Shown here: piece by piece, positions 6,202-14,320 of the stretch
How the letters are laid out: each line of letters opens with the position of its first letter
Numbering within the stretch: position 1 is the first letter of the stretch
DNA from: Sphingomonadales bacterium Ga0077557
GTDB taxonomy: Bacteria > Pseudomonadota > Alphaproteobacteria > Sphingomonadales > Sphingomonadaceae
Length of the DNA: 64,000 nucleotides
NCBI GenBank assembly: GCA_001464615.1
Contig: LNFI01000008.1
Span: 1 to 64,000 of the forward strand
Reading direction: 5' to 3'
The notes under the pieces: generated by a model
Database searches by the model: none
What the model was told of the DNA's origin: nothing
The model's input: the letters and a program-made list of their open reading frames with translations, nothing else
Translations under genes and position numbers: made by a program

Positions 6202-7126
6202 TTCTGGGCCTTTCCACGCCTGCGATGATCCGCGCAACTTCGTTCGCATCAAAGGGCCGCAAATCGCCAACCCCTTCACCGACGCCAATGGCATGGATGG
6301 GCAGCCCAAACTGCTCCGCGGCGGCCACCAGCACACCGCCGCGCGCTGTGCCATCAAGCTTGGTCATGACCAGCCCGGTCACCCCGGCGACTTCCTTGAA
6401 CACTTCGATTTGCGATAAGGCGTTCTGGCCGGTCGTGGCATCCAGCACCAGCACCACGTCATGCGGCGATGCCGGATCGATCTTCCCCAGCATCCGCTTG
6501 ATCTTGGCGAGCTCATCCATCAATTCGCGCTTGTTCTGCAAGCGTCCAGCGGTGTCCACGATCAACGCGTCGATCCCGGTCGCGGTCGCCTTTTTGACGG
6601 CATCAAAGACGATTCCGGCGGCGTCGCCCCCCTCGGGTCCGCGCACAATCGGCACGCCAATCCGGTCGGCCCAGGTCGCCAGCTGGCCGATCGCCGCGGC
6701 GCGGAACGTGTCACCAGCGGCGAGCATCACGCCATAATCCTGTTCGGTAAACAGATGCGCCAATTTGGCGATCGTCGTCGTCTTGCCCGATCCATTGACG
6801 CCAATCACCAATATGACATGGGGACGCGGAAAAGCGCTGATTTCAAGCGGGCGGGCGACCTTGGCCAGCACCTTTTCAATCTCTTCGGCAACGATCACCC
6901 GGATGCCGAGCTCTTCCATATTGCGCTCGAAAGCGCCTTCGGCGAGCCTTGCCCTGATCCGGACGGCTGTCGTCGGACCAAGATCGGAAGCGATCAGCGC
7001 CTCCTCAATCTGGTCCAGCGTATCGGTGTCGAGTCTGGCCGATCCAAGGCCCGCAAGGTTACCGATCAGACGATCTGAGGTGCGTTTGAAGCCGCCAAGC
7101 AGCTTTTCATGCCAGGCCGTGGTCAT
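6194..7126 (-). CDS. ftsY: signal recognition particle receptor FtsY
   Basis: This 310-residue SRP-receptor GTPase pairs with Ffh (gene at 10314) to deliver nascent membrane proteins to the translocon. The N-domain is followed by the NG GTPase: IGVNGSGKTTTIAKLA (G1), DTFRAAA, DTAGRLQNK (G3), TKLDGTARGG (G4) and the closing GVGEGVGDLRPF. The acidic A-domain is essentially absent, as in many alphaproteobacteria. Its start overlaps mtaB by 4 bp (ATGA), and it ends over the ispZ start. Confidence 0.97.
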   Translation of the reverse strand: MTTAWHEKLLGGFKRTSDRLIGNLAGLGSARLDTDTLDQIEEALIASDLGPTTAVRIRARLAEGAFERNMEELGIRVIVAEEIEKVLAKVARPLEISAFPRPHVILVIGVNGSGKTTTIAKLAHLFTEQDYGVMLAAGDTFRAAAIGQLATWADRIGVPIVRGPEGGDAAGIVFDAVKKATATGIDALIVDTAGRLQNKRELMDELAKIKRMLGKIDPASPHDVVLVLDATTGQNALSQIEVFKEVAGVTGLVMTKLDGTARGGVLVAAAEQFGLPIHAIGVGEGVGDLRPFDANEVARIIAGVERPRNG

Positions 7127-8403
7127 GCCGGCACCCCGATCAACCGCGCGCCATCGACGCCAGTGATGGTCATCGCCACAATTTCTCCTACCATCGTCGG
7201 GTGCGCCGGGTCACCCGGAACACGGATCTCGGCAAAATTCGGTGCGTGCCCGCGATCACCGGGGCGCTCAACCAGAATTGGCTGGACCGAGCCGACTTGG
7301 CCAGCCAGCCACGCCGTCCGGCGCGCGGACGCGGCGTCTCGCAACGCTGCCGCGCGGGCTTTGCGGATCGCGGGCGATACCTGCGGCATGCGCGCGGCCG
7401 GGGTGCCCTCACGGGGCGAATAGGGGAAGATATGCGCGTGGACGATATCGCAATCATCGATCAGCGCCGCGCTGTTGGCGAACTTGGCGTCATCCTCGGT
7501 CGGAAATCCAGCGATCAGGTCAGCGCCAATTGCAATGTTTGGGCGGGCGCGCTTCAAGCGCTCGACGATCCGCACTGAATCAGCGCGACTATGCCGCCGC
7601 TTCATGCGTTTCAGGATCATGTCGTCGCCAGCCTGCAAGGACAGATGGAGGTGCGGCATGATCCGTGGTTCCCCGGTCACAAGCTCAAACAGCCGATCAT
7701 CAATTTCGATCGAATCAAGCGACGAAAGCCGCAATCTTTGCAGCGTCGGCACGTGCCGCAAGATGCGCTCAATCAGCATCGCCAGCGTCGGACTGCCGGG
7801 CAGATCGGGGCCGTAACTGGTCAAGTCCACCCCGGTAAGGACGATTTCCTGATAGCCAGCGGCGACCAGCGACGCGACACGATCGACCACGGCGCCAGCG
7901 GGCACCGAACGGCTATTTCCGCGGCCATGCGGGATAATGCAAAAGGTGCAGCGATGATCACAGCCATTTTGCACCTCAACAAAGGCGCGGGCATGCGCGT
8001 CAAAGCTGGCGGCAAGGTGCGGGCTGGTCGTGCGCACCGCCATGATGTCGCTGACCATCACAGGTGCGGTGCCGCTCCAAGCAGCCGGGTCAAGCTTTTC
8101 GGCATTGCCAATCACGCGGGAGACTTCGGGCATAGCAGCGAAGCCCGCCGGATCGATCTGCGCCGCGCATCCCGTCACAACAATGGCGGCTTCGGGGCGA
8201 TCCCGGTGAGCGCGGCGGATCGCTGCGCGAGTCTCGCGCACTGCGCGCTGCGTCACGGCACAACTGTTGATGACGACCATGTCGCGCCCGGCAGTGATGG
8301 CGCGGATTGTTTCGCTCTCGGCCAGGTTCAGCCGGCAGCCAAGCGTGATGATTTCCGGATCAACGCTGCGGGCAGCAAAGGGGGCAGGGGCGACGGCGGG
8401 CAT
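7123..8403 (-). CDS. mtaB: tRNA t6A37 methylthiotransferase MtaB
   Basis: This radical-SAM methylthiotransferase, about 426 residues, converts t6A to ms2t6A at position 37 of ANN-decoding tRNAs. The N-terminal domain has the three cluster cysteines in LGCRLN, NSCAVT and VTGCAAQ. The radical-SAM CxxxCxxC is CDHRCTFC, followed by IPHGRGNSRS. A C-terminal TRAM region is present. GCRLNxAE in place of GCQMN separates MtaB from MiaB. The start at 8403 is chosen over an ATG at 8445 because it leaves a shorter, more typical leader; either is possible. It is translationally coupled to ftsY. Confidence 0.9.
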   Translation of the reverse strand: MPAVAPAPFAARSVDPEIITLGCRLNLAESETIRAITAGRDMVVINSCAVTQRAVRETRAAIRRAHRDRPEAAIVVTGCAAQIDPAGFAAMPEVSRVIGNAEKLDPAAWSGTAPVMVSDIMAVRTTSPHLAASFDAHARAFVEVQNGCDHRCTFCIIPHGRGNSRSVPAGAVVDRVASLVAAGYQEIVLTGVDLTSYGPDLPGSPTLAMLIERILRHVPTLQRLRLSSLDSIEIDDRLFELVTGEPRIMPHLHLSLQAGDDMILKRMKRRHSRADSVRIVERLKRARPNIAIGADLIAGFPTEDDAKFANSAALIDDCDIVHAHIFPYSPREGTPAARMPQVSPAIRKARAAALRDAASARRTAWLAGQVGSVQPILVERPGDRGHAPNFAEIRVPGDPAHPTMVGEIVAMTITGVDGARLIGVPA

Positions 8404-8453
8404 TGCCGCCGATCTAGGGGGCGCTCCCGGTGAAGTCCACTGCACCCCGGCGA

Positions 8454-10109
8454 TTAGCCCGCCTTACGCGCTTCATCGTCGGAGACATCCAGGTCAGGCG
8501 TCTTTGCAGGCGCGTTGCGCAGCAGCCGCTTTTCGGCGAGCAAGCGACGCGCATTTGCAGCCGTTAGCGGGCGCCCGTAAAGATAGCCTTGGCCCTTGCT
8601 GCATCCCATTGCGCGAAGCCGTTCCTCGATCGCTGCATCCTCGATTCCCTCGGCGGTGATCGGCAGGTTCAGGCTCTCGCCAAGCCGCACGATCGCATTA
8701 ACGATCGCGGCGCTTTCAGCGTTCACATTAATCGATCCGACAAAGCTGCGATCGATCTTGATCCGGTCAAACGGCAGCGCCCGCAGATGGGCGAGCGAAC
8801 TATACCCCGTGCCGAAATCGTCGAGCGCGATGCGGATGCCCTGGTTCTTGATACTGCCGACGATCGACTGCGCGAGTGCGAGATTGTCGAACAGCGCAAC
8901 CTCGGTAATCTCCAGTTCCAGCCGGCTCGCCGGAAAGCCCGTCTCGGTGAGCACCTTGACGATCTTCTGCGCCAGCCAGGGGTCTTTGAGTTGCAGTGGG
9001 GAGATATTGACCGACAGGCTGAGGCTCTGTTCCCAATCTTTCGCGATTAAGCAGGCCTGGCGCATCACCGACAGCGACAAATCGCTGATCATCCCGATAT
9101 CCTCGGCGATCGAGATGAATTTTTCAGGAGGGATCAGCCCACGTGTGGGATGTTCCCAGCGTGCCAGCACCTCAAAGCCAAACAGTCGACCGGTGCTTAG
9201 GTCGATCTGCTGTTCGAAATAAGGGACGATTTCCTGCCGCGGGATCGCCGTGCGGAGCCCAACTTCAAGTTCGTTGCGCGCCTTGAGTTCACGCTCCATT
9301 GATTGGTCGAACCAGGCAAAGCGGTTGCGTCCCGCATTTTTGGCCGCATACATGGCGATATCGGCGCTGCGCATCAGCGCATCGATGCTCGCACATCCAT
9401 GATCAGTCCGGGCAATGCCGATCGAGGCGCTAATCTGCAATTGCAGGCCATCGGACACAAAGGGCTGGGCGACCCTTGAAACCAGCCGTTCGGCAATCCG
9501 CTCGACTGTATCGGGGTGTGCCGGATCAAACAGGAAGGCACAGGCGAATTCATCGCCGCCCAGCCGCCCCATCAACGCCACCGACGGCATCGCCCGGCCA
9601 ATTTCTTCCGAAACCAGCCGCAGCAGCCCGTCGCCGGTGGCGTGGCCATGCATATCGTTGATTGTCTTGAAGTGATCGAGATCGAGCATGAGCATCGCCA
9701 GTGCCTTTTGCCGGCGCTCGGCCTGAACCAGCAACGCTGCGCCCTCTTCCGCCAGCGAGCGCCGATTGAGGAAGCCCGTCAACGGATCACGCGCCGCGAG
9801 CAATTGCGCGCGTTCTTCGGCGGCGGTCCTCACCTCAACCTCGCGGCGCAACTCATTATGACGCCGCCACCCGATCAGAATCAGGGCAACATTCAGCAAC
9901 AGGGCAATCACCAATGTCCGGTCGGTTGGGTCACCGGCGGCGAAGTAATATTTGACCGCGCTCGACAGCGCAGAACTGCCCGTGCCGACAAACAACAAGA
10001 TCGCCGCCACGGTGATCGCGCCGCTCGTCATGTCACGGCGTGCGGATTTTGGCTTATGGGCGTTGTCCGCCATTTCCAGCGTCATTAGGGTATGCCCCCG
10101 TCGGTTCAT
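8454..10109 (-). CDS. membrane GGDEF-EAL cyclic-di-GMP enzyme
   Basis: This 551-residue protein has two N-terminal membrane helices (about residues 30-80), a GGDEF domain (about 105-265) and an EAL domain (about 275-530). The cyclase motif is intact (RLGGDEFA). The phosphodiesterase domain starts EVLARWEHP, a permitted EAL variant, and keeps NISPLQL, ITEVALF, DDFGTGYSSL and KIDRSFV plus AEGIE, so hydrolysis is plausible. It therefore could make and break cyclic di-GMP. An alternative start lies at 10085. Its stop is about 50 bp before the chosen mtaB start, so it may lead the mtaB-ftsY-ispZ operon. Confidence 0.9.
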   Translation of the reverse strand: MNRRGHTLMTLEMADNAHKPKSARRDMTSGAITVAAILLFVGTGSSALSSAVKYYFAAGDPTDRTLVIALLLNVALILIGWRRHNELRREVEVRTAAEERAQLLAARDPLTGFLNRRSLAEEGAALLVQAERRQKALAMLMLDLDHFKTINDMHGHATGDGLLRLVSEEIGRAMPSVALMGRLGGDEFACAFLFDPAHPDTVERIAERLVSRVAQPFVSDGLQLQISASIGIARTDHGCASIDALMRSADIAMYAAKNAGRNRFAWFDQSMERELKARNELEVGLRTAIPRQEIVPYFEQQIDLSTGRLFGFEVLARWEHPTRGLIPPEKFISIAEDIGMISDLSLSVMRQACLIAKDWEQSLSLSVNISPLQLKDPWLAQKIVKVLTETGFPASRLELEITEVALFDNLALAQSIVGSIKNQGIRIALDDFGTGYSSLAHLRALPFDRIKIDRSFVGSINVNAESAAIVNAIVRLGESLNLPITAEGIEDAAIEERLRAMGCSKGQGYLYGRPLTAANARRLLAEKRLLRNAPAKTPDLDVSDDEARKAG

Positions 10110-10210
10110 GGCCGGGAATGTACCCGATGGTCGTGTAGATGATCTTAAACCGCATGGTTGCGAAACTATGACGGTTGAGCTAGAGGCGCGTTCGATCGCA
10201 TCCTTCCAGG

Positions 10211-10277
10211 ACGCAAATAGAGCATGCCCAAGGGCTAAGCTGGCCGACGAGGTTTCGTCCGCCAGCTTCTTTTGCGT
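10211..10277 (+). promoter_or_regulatory. nested hairpins in the ffh leader
   Basis: A 14-bp stem with one mismatch (10237-10250 with 10255-10268, loop GGTT) is enclosed by a second pair, ACGCAAA at 10211-10217 and TTTGCGT at 10271-10277. It ends about 37 bases before the ffh ATG. The inner stem followed by CTTTTG could be a terminator for a short transcript or an attenuator of ffh. The interval 10110-10313 holds no other feature I can support, and it does not contain the conserved 4.5S RNA core. Confidence 0.45.
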
Positions 10278-10313
10278 TTCCGGCGGGGGGTGATCAGTAA
10301 CGGAGTCTAAACG

Positions 10314-11834
10314 ATGTTCGACAGTCTCAGCGAACGGCTTGGCGGTGTGTTCGATCGGCTACGGGGGCGCGGTGCGCTGACCGAGGCGGACGTGCGCGCG
10401 GCGATGCGCGAAGTGCGCGTGGCGCTGCTTGAGGCCGATGTCGCGCTGCCGGTGGCGCGCGATTTCGTTGATAAGGTAACCGAACAGGCCGTCGGCCAGA
10501 ATGTGCTGCGATCGGTCACGCCGGGGCAGATGGTCGTCAAGATCGTCAACGATGCGCTGACCGAGATGCTGGGTGCAGACGAGAGCGAACTCGCGCTCGA
10601 CGTGACCCCGCCGGCGATCATCATGATGGTCGGTCTGCAGGGCTCAGGCAAGACGACCACGACCGCCAAGATCGCCAAGCGACTGACCAAGCGCGACGGC
10701 AAGAAGGTGCTGATGGCGTCGCTCGACGTCAATCGCCCCGCTGCGCAGGAGCAGCTGGCGACGCTTGGTACCCAGGCCGAAGTGGCGACCTTGCCAATCG
10801 TGGCGGGCCAGCGCCCTGTCGAGATTGCAAGGCGGGCACTGCAAGCGGCGAAGCTGCAGGGCTATGACGTGCTGATGCTCGACACGGCGGGCCGGTTGCA
10901 TGTCGACCAGGCGTTGATGGACGAGATGAAGGCGATCGCCGACATTGCGACGCCGAATGAAATCCTGCTCGTCGTCGATGCACTGACCGGCCAGGACGCG
11001 GTCAACGTCGCGCAGAATTTCAGCGAACAGGTGCCGCTGACCGGCGTGGTGCTGACCCGGATGGATGGCGATGCGCGCGGCGGTGCGGCGCTGTCGATGC
11101 GCGCCGTGACGGGCAAGCCGATCAAGTTTGCCGGTACCGGCGAAAAGATGGACGCGATCGAGGCGTTTCATCCCGGCCGGGTTGCCGGGCGCATTCTCGG
11201 CATGGGTGATGTCGTCAGCCTCGTCGAGCGGGCGGCGGAATCAATCCAGGTCGAAGATGCCGAACGCATGGCCGCGAAGATGGCCAAGGGCCAGTTCGAC
11301 ATGGACGATCTGCGCGCGCAACTGGCGCAGATGCGGCGGATGGGCGGGCTTGGCGCGCTGGCGGGGATGATCCCCGGCATGAAGAAGGCGCAAGCCGCAG
11401 TGGCTTCGGGTGCCGCTGATGAGCGGCTGCTGCTGCGGATGGACGCGATGATCACGTCGATGACGCAGAAGGAACGGTCAAAGCCCGAAATCCTCTCCGC
11501 CAAGCGCAAGATCCGCATCGCCAAGGGTAGTGGCACGACCGTGCAGGACGTGAACAAGCTGCTGAAGATGCACCAGGAAATGTCGACCGCCATGAAGAAG
11601 ATCAAGAAGATGGGCGGCATGAAGGGCATGATGGCGATGCTCGGCAAGGGCGGTATGGGCGGCGGCCTGGGTGGCCTCGGCAATGCCATCGGTGGCCCCG
11701 AGCTTGGCGACATGATGGGCAAGGCGGGCGGTGGCCTGCCCGGCCTGGGTGGGGGCAATCCCCTGAATGGGCCAATGGGCGGCATGCCGAAACTGCCGCC
11801 GGGTTTCGAAAATTTCATCAACAAGAAGAAATAA
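10314..11834 (+). CDS. ffh: signal recognition particle protein Ffh (SRP54)
   Basis: This 506-residue Ffh binds 4.5S RNA and signal peptides and docks with FtsY. The N domain (MFDSLSERLGGVFDRLRG) leads to the GTPase with GLQGSGKTTTTAKIA, DVNRPAAQEQL, DTAGRLHVD and TRMDGDARGGAAL. The M domain follows with MTQKERSKPEIL and SGTTVQDVNKLLK. The last 70 residues are Gly/Met-rich (KMGGMKGMMAMLGKGG), as is common in alphaproteobacterial Ffh. ACGGAG lies 8 bases before the ATG. rpsP follows 48 bp downstream. Confidence 0.97.
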   Translation: MFDSLSERLGGVFDRLRGRGALTEADVRAAMREVRVALLEADVALPVARDFVDKVTEQAVGQNVLRSVTPGQMVVKIVNDALTEMLGADESELALDVTPPAIIMMVGLQGSGKTTTTAKIAKRLTKRDGKKVLMASLDVNRPAAQEQLATLGTQAEVATLPIVAGQRPVEIARRALQAAKLQGYDVLMLDTAGRLHVDQALMDEMKAIADIATPNEILLVVDALTGQDAVNVAQNFSEQVPLTGVVLTRMDGDARGGAALSMRAVTGKPIKFAGTGEKMDAIEAFHPGRVAGRILGMGDVVSLVERAAESIQVEDAERMAAKMAKGQFDMDDLRAQLAQMRRMGGLGALAGMIPGMKKAQAAVASGAADERLLLRMDAMITSMTQKERSKPEILSAKRKIRIAKGSGTTVQDVNKLLKMHQEMSTAMKKIKKMGGMKGMMAMLGKGGMGGGLGGLGNAIGGPELGDMMGKAGGGLPGLGGGNPLNGPMGGMPKLPPGFENFINKKK

Positions 11835-11882
11835 CGGCTTCGGCCAGCAATTATCTGATCAGAAAGAAGAGAGAACTAGATT

Positions 11883-12371
11883 ATGGCACTGAGCATTCGT
11901 TTGTCGCGTGGCGGCTCCAAGAAGCGTCCTTATTACCGCGTTGTCGTTGCTGACGCCCGGTCCCCGCGCGATGGCCGCTTCATCGAAAAGATCGGCACCT
12001 ATAACCCGCTGCTCGCCAAGGACAGCCCAGAACGCATCAAGCTCGATACCGATCGTGCCAAGCATTGGCTGAGCGTCGGCGCGCAGCCGACCGACCGCGT
12101 CGCGCGTTTCCTTGACGTGCTGGGTGTCAAGGAACGTCCAGCCCGCAGCAACCCCAACAAGGGCAAGCCCGGCGAAAAGGCCACCGAACGCGCTGAAGAA
12201 CGTGCCGAGAAGCTGAAGGCAGCCGAGGAAGCCGCTGCCGAAGCAGCCGCCGCTCCCGCGCCTGAGCCTGAGCCCGAGGTTGTCGCCGAGGAGCCAGCCG
12301 CTGAAGAAGCGGTCGCCGAGGAAGCGGCGCCTGCAGCCGCTGAAACCGAAGAAAAGCCTGCTGAGGCATAA
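11883..12371 (+). CDS. rpsP: 30S ribosomal protein S16 with long acidic Ala/Glu tail
   Basis: This is ribosomal protein S16. The first 80 residues are the canonical fold ([46 protein letters not shown]). The remaining 80 residues are a low-complexity chain rich in Ala, Glu, Pro and Lys, about doubling the usual length of 80-90. Such tails occur in sphingomonad S16 proteins; their role is unclear. Its TAA overlaps the rimM ATG by one base, so the two are coupled. Confidence 0.96.
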   Translation: MALSIRLSRGGSKKRPYYRVVVADARSPRDGRFIEKIGTYNPLLAKDSPERIKLDTDRAKHWLSVGAQPTDRVARFLDVLGVKERPARSNPNKGKPGEKATERAEERAEKLKAAEEAAAEAAAAPAPEPEPEVVAEEPAAEEAVAEEAAPAAAETEEKPAEA

Positions 12372-12847
12372 TGCCCACGGATCGCCCCGTTACCCTGGCC
12401 GTCGTGATCGGCGCGCATGGGGTGGCGGGGGAGGTGCGGCTGAAGGTCTTCGCTGAGGACCTGAAGCCGTACAAGAGCTTCAACCAAGGCGCTTTCACGC
12501 TGAAATCCGCGCGCGTCGGCAGCAATGGCACGATCGCGCGTTTTGCCGAAATTGTTGATCGCAACGCGGCGGAGGCGATGCGCGGCACCGAACTCACCGT
12601 TCCCCGTTCGACGCTGCCGCCCTTGGCGGAGGGCGAATATTATCACGCCGATATCCTGGGGCTGCCGGTGATGACCGATACGGGCGACGCCGTGGGGATC
12701 GTCGTGGCGATCGACAATTTCGGAGCTGGCGACGTGCTGGAAATTGAACGCCCGGACAAGAAGCGTTTCATGGTGCCGATGCGGGTGGAGGCGGTCCCCG
12801 AATGGGATGACGCCCGGCTGATCATCACGGCAAGCTATATCAGCTAA
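12371..12847 (+). CDS. rimM: ribosome maturation factor RimM
   Basis: This 158-residue 16S rRNA processing factor assists assembly of the 30S head domain. The N-terminal RimM barrel (VTLAVVIGAHGVAGEVRLKVFAED) and the C-terminal PRC barrel (EYYHADILGLPVM, NFGAGDVLEIE, FMVPMRVEAV) are clear. It starts in a TAATG overlap with rpsP. In most bacteria trmD follows directly; here 3.5 kb of other genes separates them. Confidence 0.96.
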   Translation: MPTDRPVTLAVVIGAHGVAGEVRLKVFAEDLKPYKSFNQGAFTLKSARVGSNGTIARFAEIVDRNAAEAMRGTELTVPRSTLPPLAEGEYYHADILGLPVMTDTGDAVGIVVAIDNFGAGDVLEIERPDKKRFMVPMRVEAVPEWDDARLIITASYIS

Positions 12848-12863
12848 CGCCCCCTTGCGCTTT

Positions 12864-12888
12864 AACTCCCACTATGTTAGTGGGAGTT
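12864..12888. promoter_or_regulatory. perfect 11-bp inverted repeat before the GRDP-like gene
   Basis: Arms AACTCCCACTA (12864-12874) and TAGTGGGAGTT (12878-12888) with a 3-base spacer end four bases before the start codon of the next gene. It could terminate the rimM transcript, hide the downstream ribosome binding site, or serve as an operator dyad. The TTTAAA that follows is too short for a standard T-run. Confidence 0.5.
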
Positions 12889-12891
12889 TAA

Positions 12892-13467
12892 ATGCATGAG
12901 TTATCCGTTCCTTCGGCGCCTCCCTTGGATCACCCGCTTTGGTCCAAAATCTCCTGTTATTCGATCGGCCCTGCAGACGCGGCCTTTGGCTTTGCTCAAC
13001 GGCTTGCGCGTGAGAATGGCTGGACGGTTGCTTATGCCGGCCGCGTCATTGAGGAATATCGCCGCTTCTGCTTTTTAGCGGTGACAGCGGGGCAGGAGGT
13101 TACCCCCTCCGACGCTGTCGATCAGGCATGGCACCTGCACCTTACCTATACCCGTGACTATTGGGCGCGTTTTTGCCCCGATGTCCTGGGCTGCGCGCTC
13201 CATCATGGCCCAACTGCGGGCGGTGATGCCGAGCGCCATCGCTTTTTCGATCAGTACGCTGCCACGCTGAAGGCCTATGAAGCGGTCTTCGGCTTGCCCC
13301 CGGCCGATATCTGGCCCGGTGCGCAGCGGCGGCTGGTTGAGGACCCGAAGGCGTGGCGGGTCACCCCACGCGACTATCTAATCATTTCCAGGACGTCGCT
13401 GCGCCGGTGGTCGCTGTTCGCCCTTGCCGGATTGACCGCTGCGATCCTGTTTTGGTGGAGGAGCTGA
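12892..13467 (+). CDS. GRDP-like protein (DUF1399-type motif) with C-terminal membrane anchor
   Basis: This 191-residue protein carries the motif DAVDQAWHLHLTYTRDYW near residues 70-87. The motif resembles the D-x-x-W-H-x-H core of glycine-rich-domain protein (DUF1399) families. A hydrophobic segment near the C-terminus (SLFALAGLTAAILFWW) should anchor it in the membrane. It is followed 4 bp later by a membrane protein with a Gly/Cys-rich tail, so the two probably act together. The biochemical function is not known to me. An 11-bp inverted repeat lies directly upstream. Confidence 0.72.
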   Translation: MHELSVPSAPPLDHPLWSKISCYSIGPADAAFGFAQRLARENGWTVAYAGRVIEEYRRFCFLAVTAGQEVTPSDAVDQAWHLHLTYTRDYWARFCPDVLGCALHHGPTAGGDAERHRFFDQYAATLKAYEAVFGLPPADIWPGAQRRLVEDPKAWRVTPRDYLIISRTSLRRWSLFALAGLTAAILFWWRS

Positions 13468-13471
13468 AGTC

Positions 13472-14320
13472 ATGGAATTTGTGACCGGATTGGGCGTATT
13501 CGATCTTCCCGGTGGGGCATTTCTGGCGCTCTATGGCGTCCTGTTCGTGGTGGCGATCACCGCCAGCTTCGTCCTCGCTCGCGTAATGCGGCCTGAGGGC
13601 CGTGCAATCCCCGAAAGCGACCCCGACGCGCTCGCCTATCTGACCGGGGGCAGGGCGCGTATGGCGGAAAGCCTGGTTGCAAGCCTCTTAGAGGCAAAGG
13701 CGCTGATGATGGAGGGCAGCAACAGGTTGAGGATCGTCGCACAACCCAGCGATGCGCGCCCGGCGGGACGGGCGATTTTGGCGCTGCCTTCGCCTGCCTC
13801 TTGGGCGGCGGTAGCGCGCGCGGCGCGGGCGCCGGCCGCGGCAATCGAGCAGAAACTGATCCGATCCGGCCTAATGATCGACAAGGCGGACATGATGCCG
13901 CTGCGCTTGTGGCAGGCGGCGCCCTTTCTGCTGCTGATCGGCTTTGGTGCGATCAAATGGCAAATTGGCCTAGCGCGCGACAAGCCGGTCGGGTTTCTGG
14001 CCGCCTTGCTGGTCGTGACGTTGGTCTTGGCACTGATCCGGATGCTGGCGGTTGATCGCCGAACGAAGGGTGGCCTTGCGGCGCTGTCGACGGCAAAGGA
14101 GCGCTTCGAGCGCCTGCGCCGGGCCCCCGCTGCGGGTGAGGCGGCGCTTGCGGTGGCACTGTTCGGTACAACGGTGCTGGCAGGTTCAGCGCTGTCGGAC
14201 TTTCACCGGATGCGCGCGGCGAGCGGCGGAGACGCCGGGGTTGCGAGTGACAGTGGATCGAGTGATGGCAGCAGCGGAGGGGGCAGCGGCGGTGGTGGCT
14301 GCGGCGGGTGCGGGAGCTGA
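13472..14320 (+). CDS. TIGR04222-type membrane protein with Gly/Cys-rich C-terminus
   Basis: This 282-residue protein has a first membrane helix at residues 16-37, a soluble middle region (RARMAESLVASLLEAKALMMEG), two helices around residues 150-195 and one near 230. It ends in a low-complexity tail, GGGSGGGGCGGCGS. This layout matches proteins annotated with the uncharacterised TIGR04222 domain. It is coupled to the GRDP-like gene and ends exactly where the convergent GGDEF gene ends (TGA next to TCA). No catalytic motif was recognised. Confidence 0.72.
   Translation: MEFVTGLGVFDLPGGAFLALYGVLFVVAITASFVLARVMRPEGRAIPESDPDALAYLTGGRARMAESLVASLLEAKALMMEGSNRLRIVAQPSDARPAGRAILALPSPASWAAVARAARAPAAAIEQKLIRSGLMIDKADMMPLRLWQAAPFLLLIGFGAIKWQIGLARDKPVGFLAALLVVTLVLALIRMLAVDRRTKGGLAALSTAKERFERLRRAPAAGEAALAVALFGTTVLAGSALSDFHRMRAASGGDAGVASDSGSSDGSSGGGSGGGGCGGCGS

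Noticed and set aside
10110..10313. Possible 4.5S (SRP) RNA gene next to ffh
   Set aside because: The conserved core with the GGAA tetraloop and the asymmetric loop of SRP RNA is not present; only hairpins were found.
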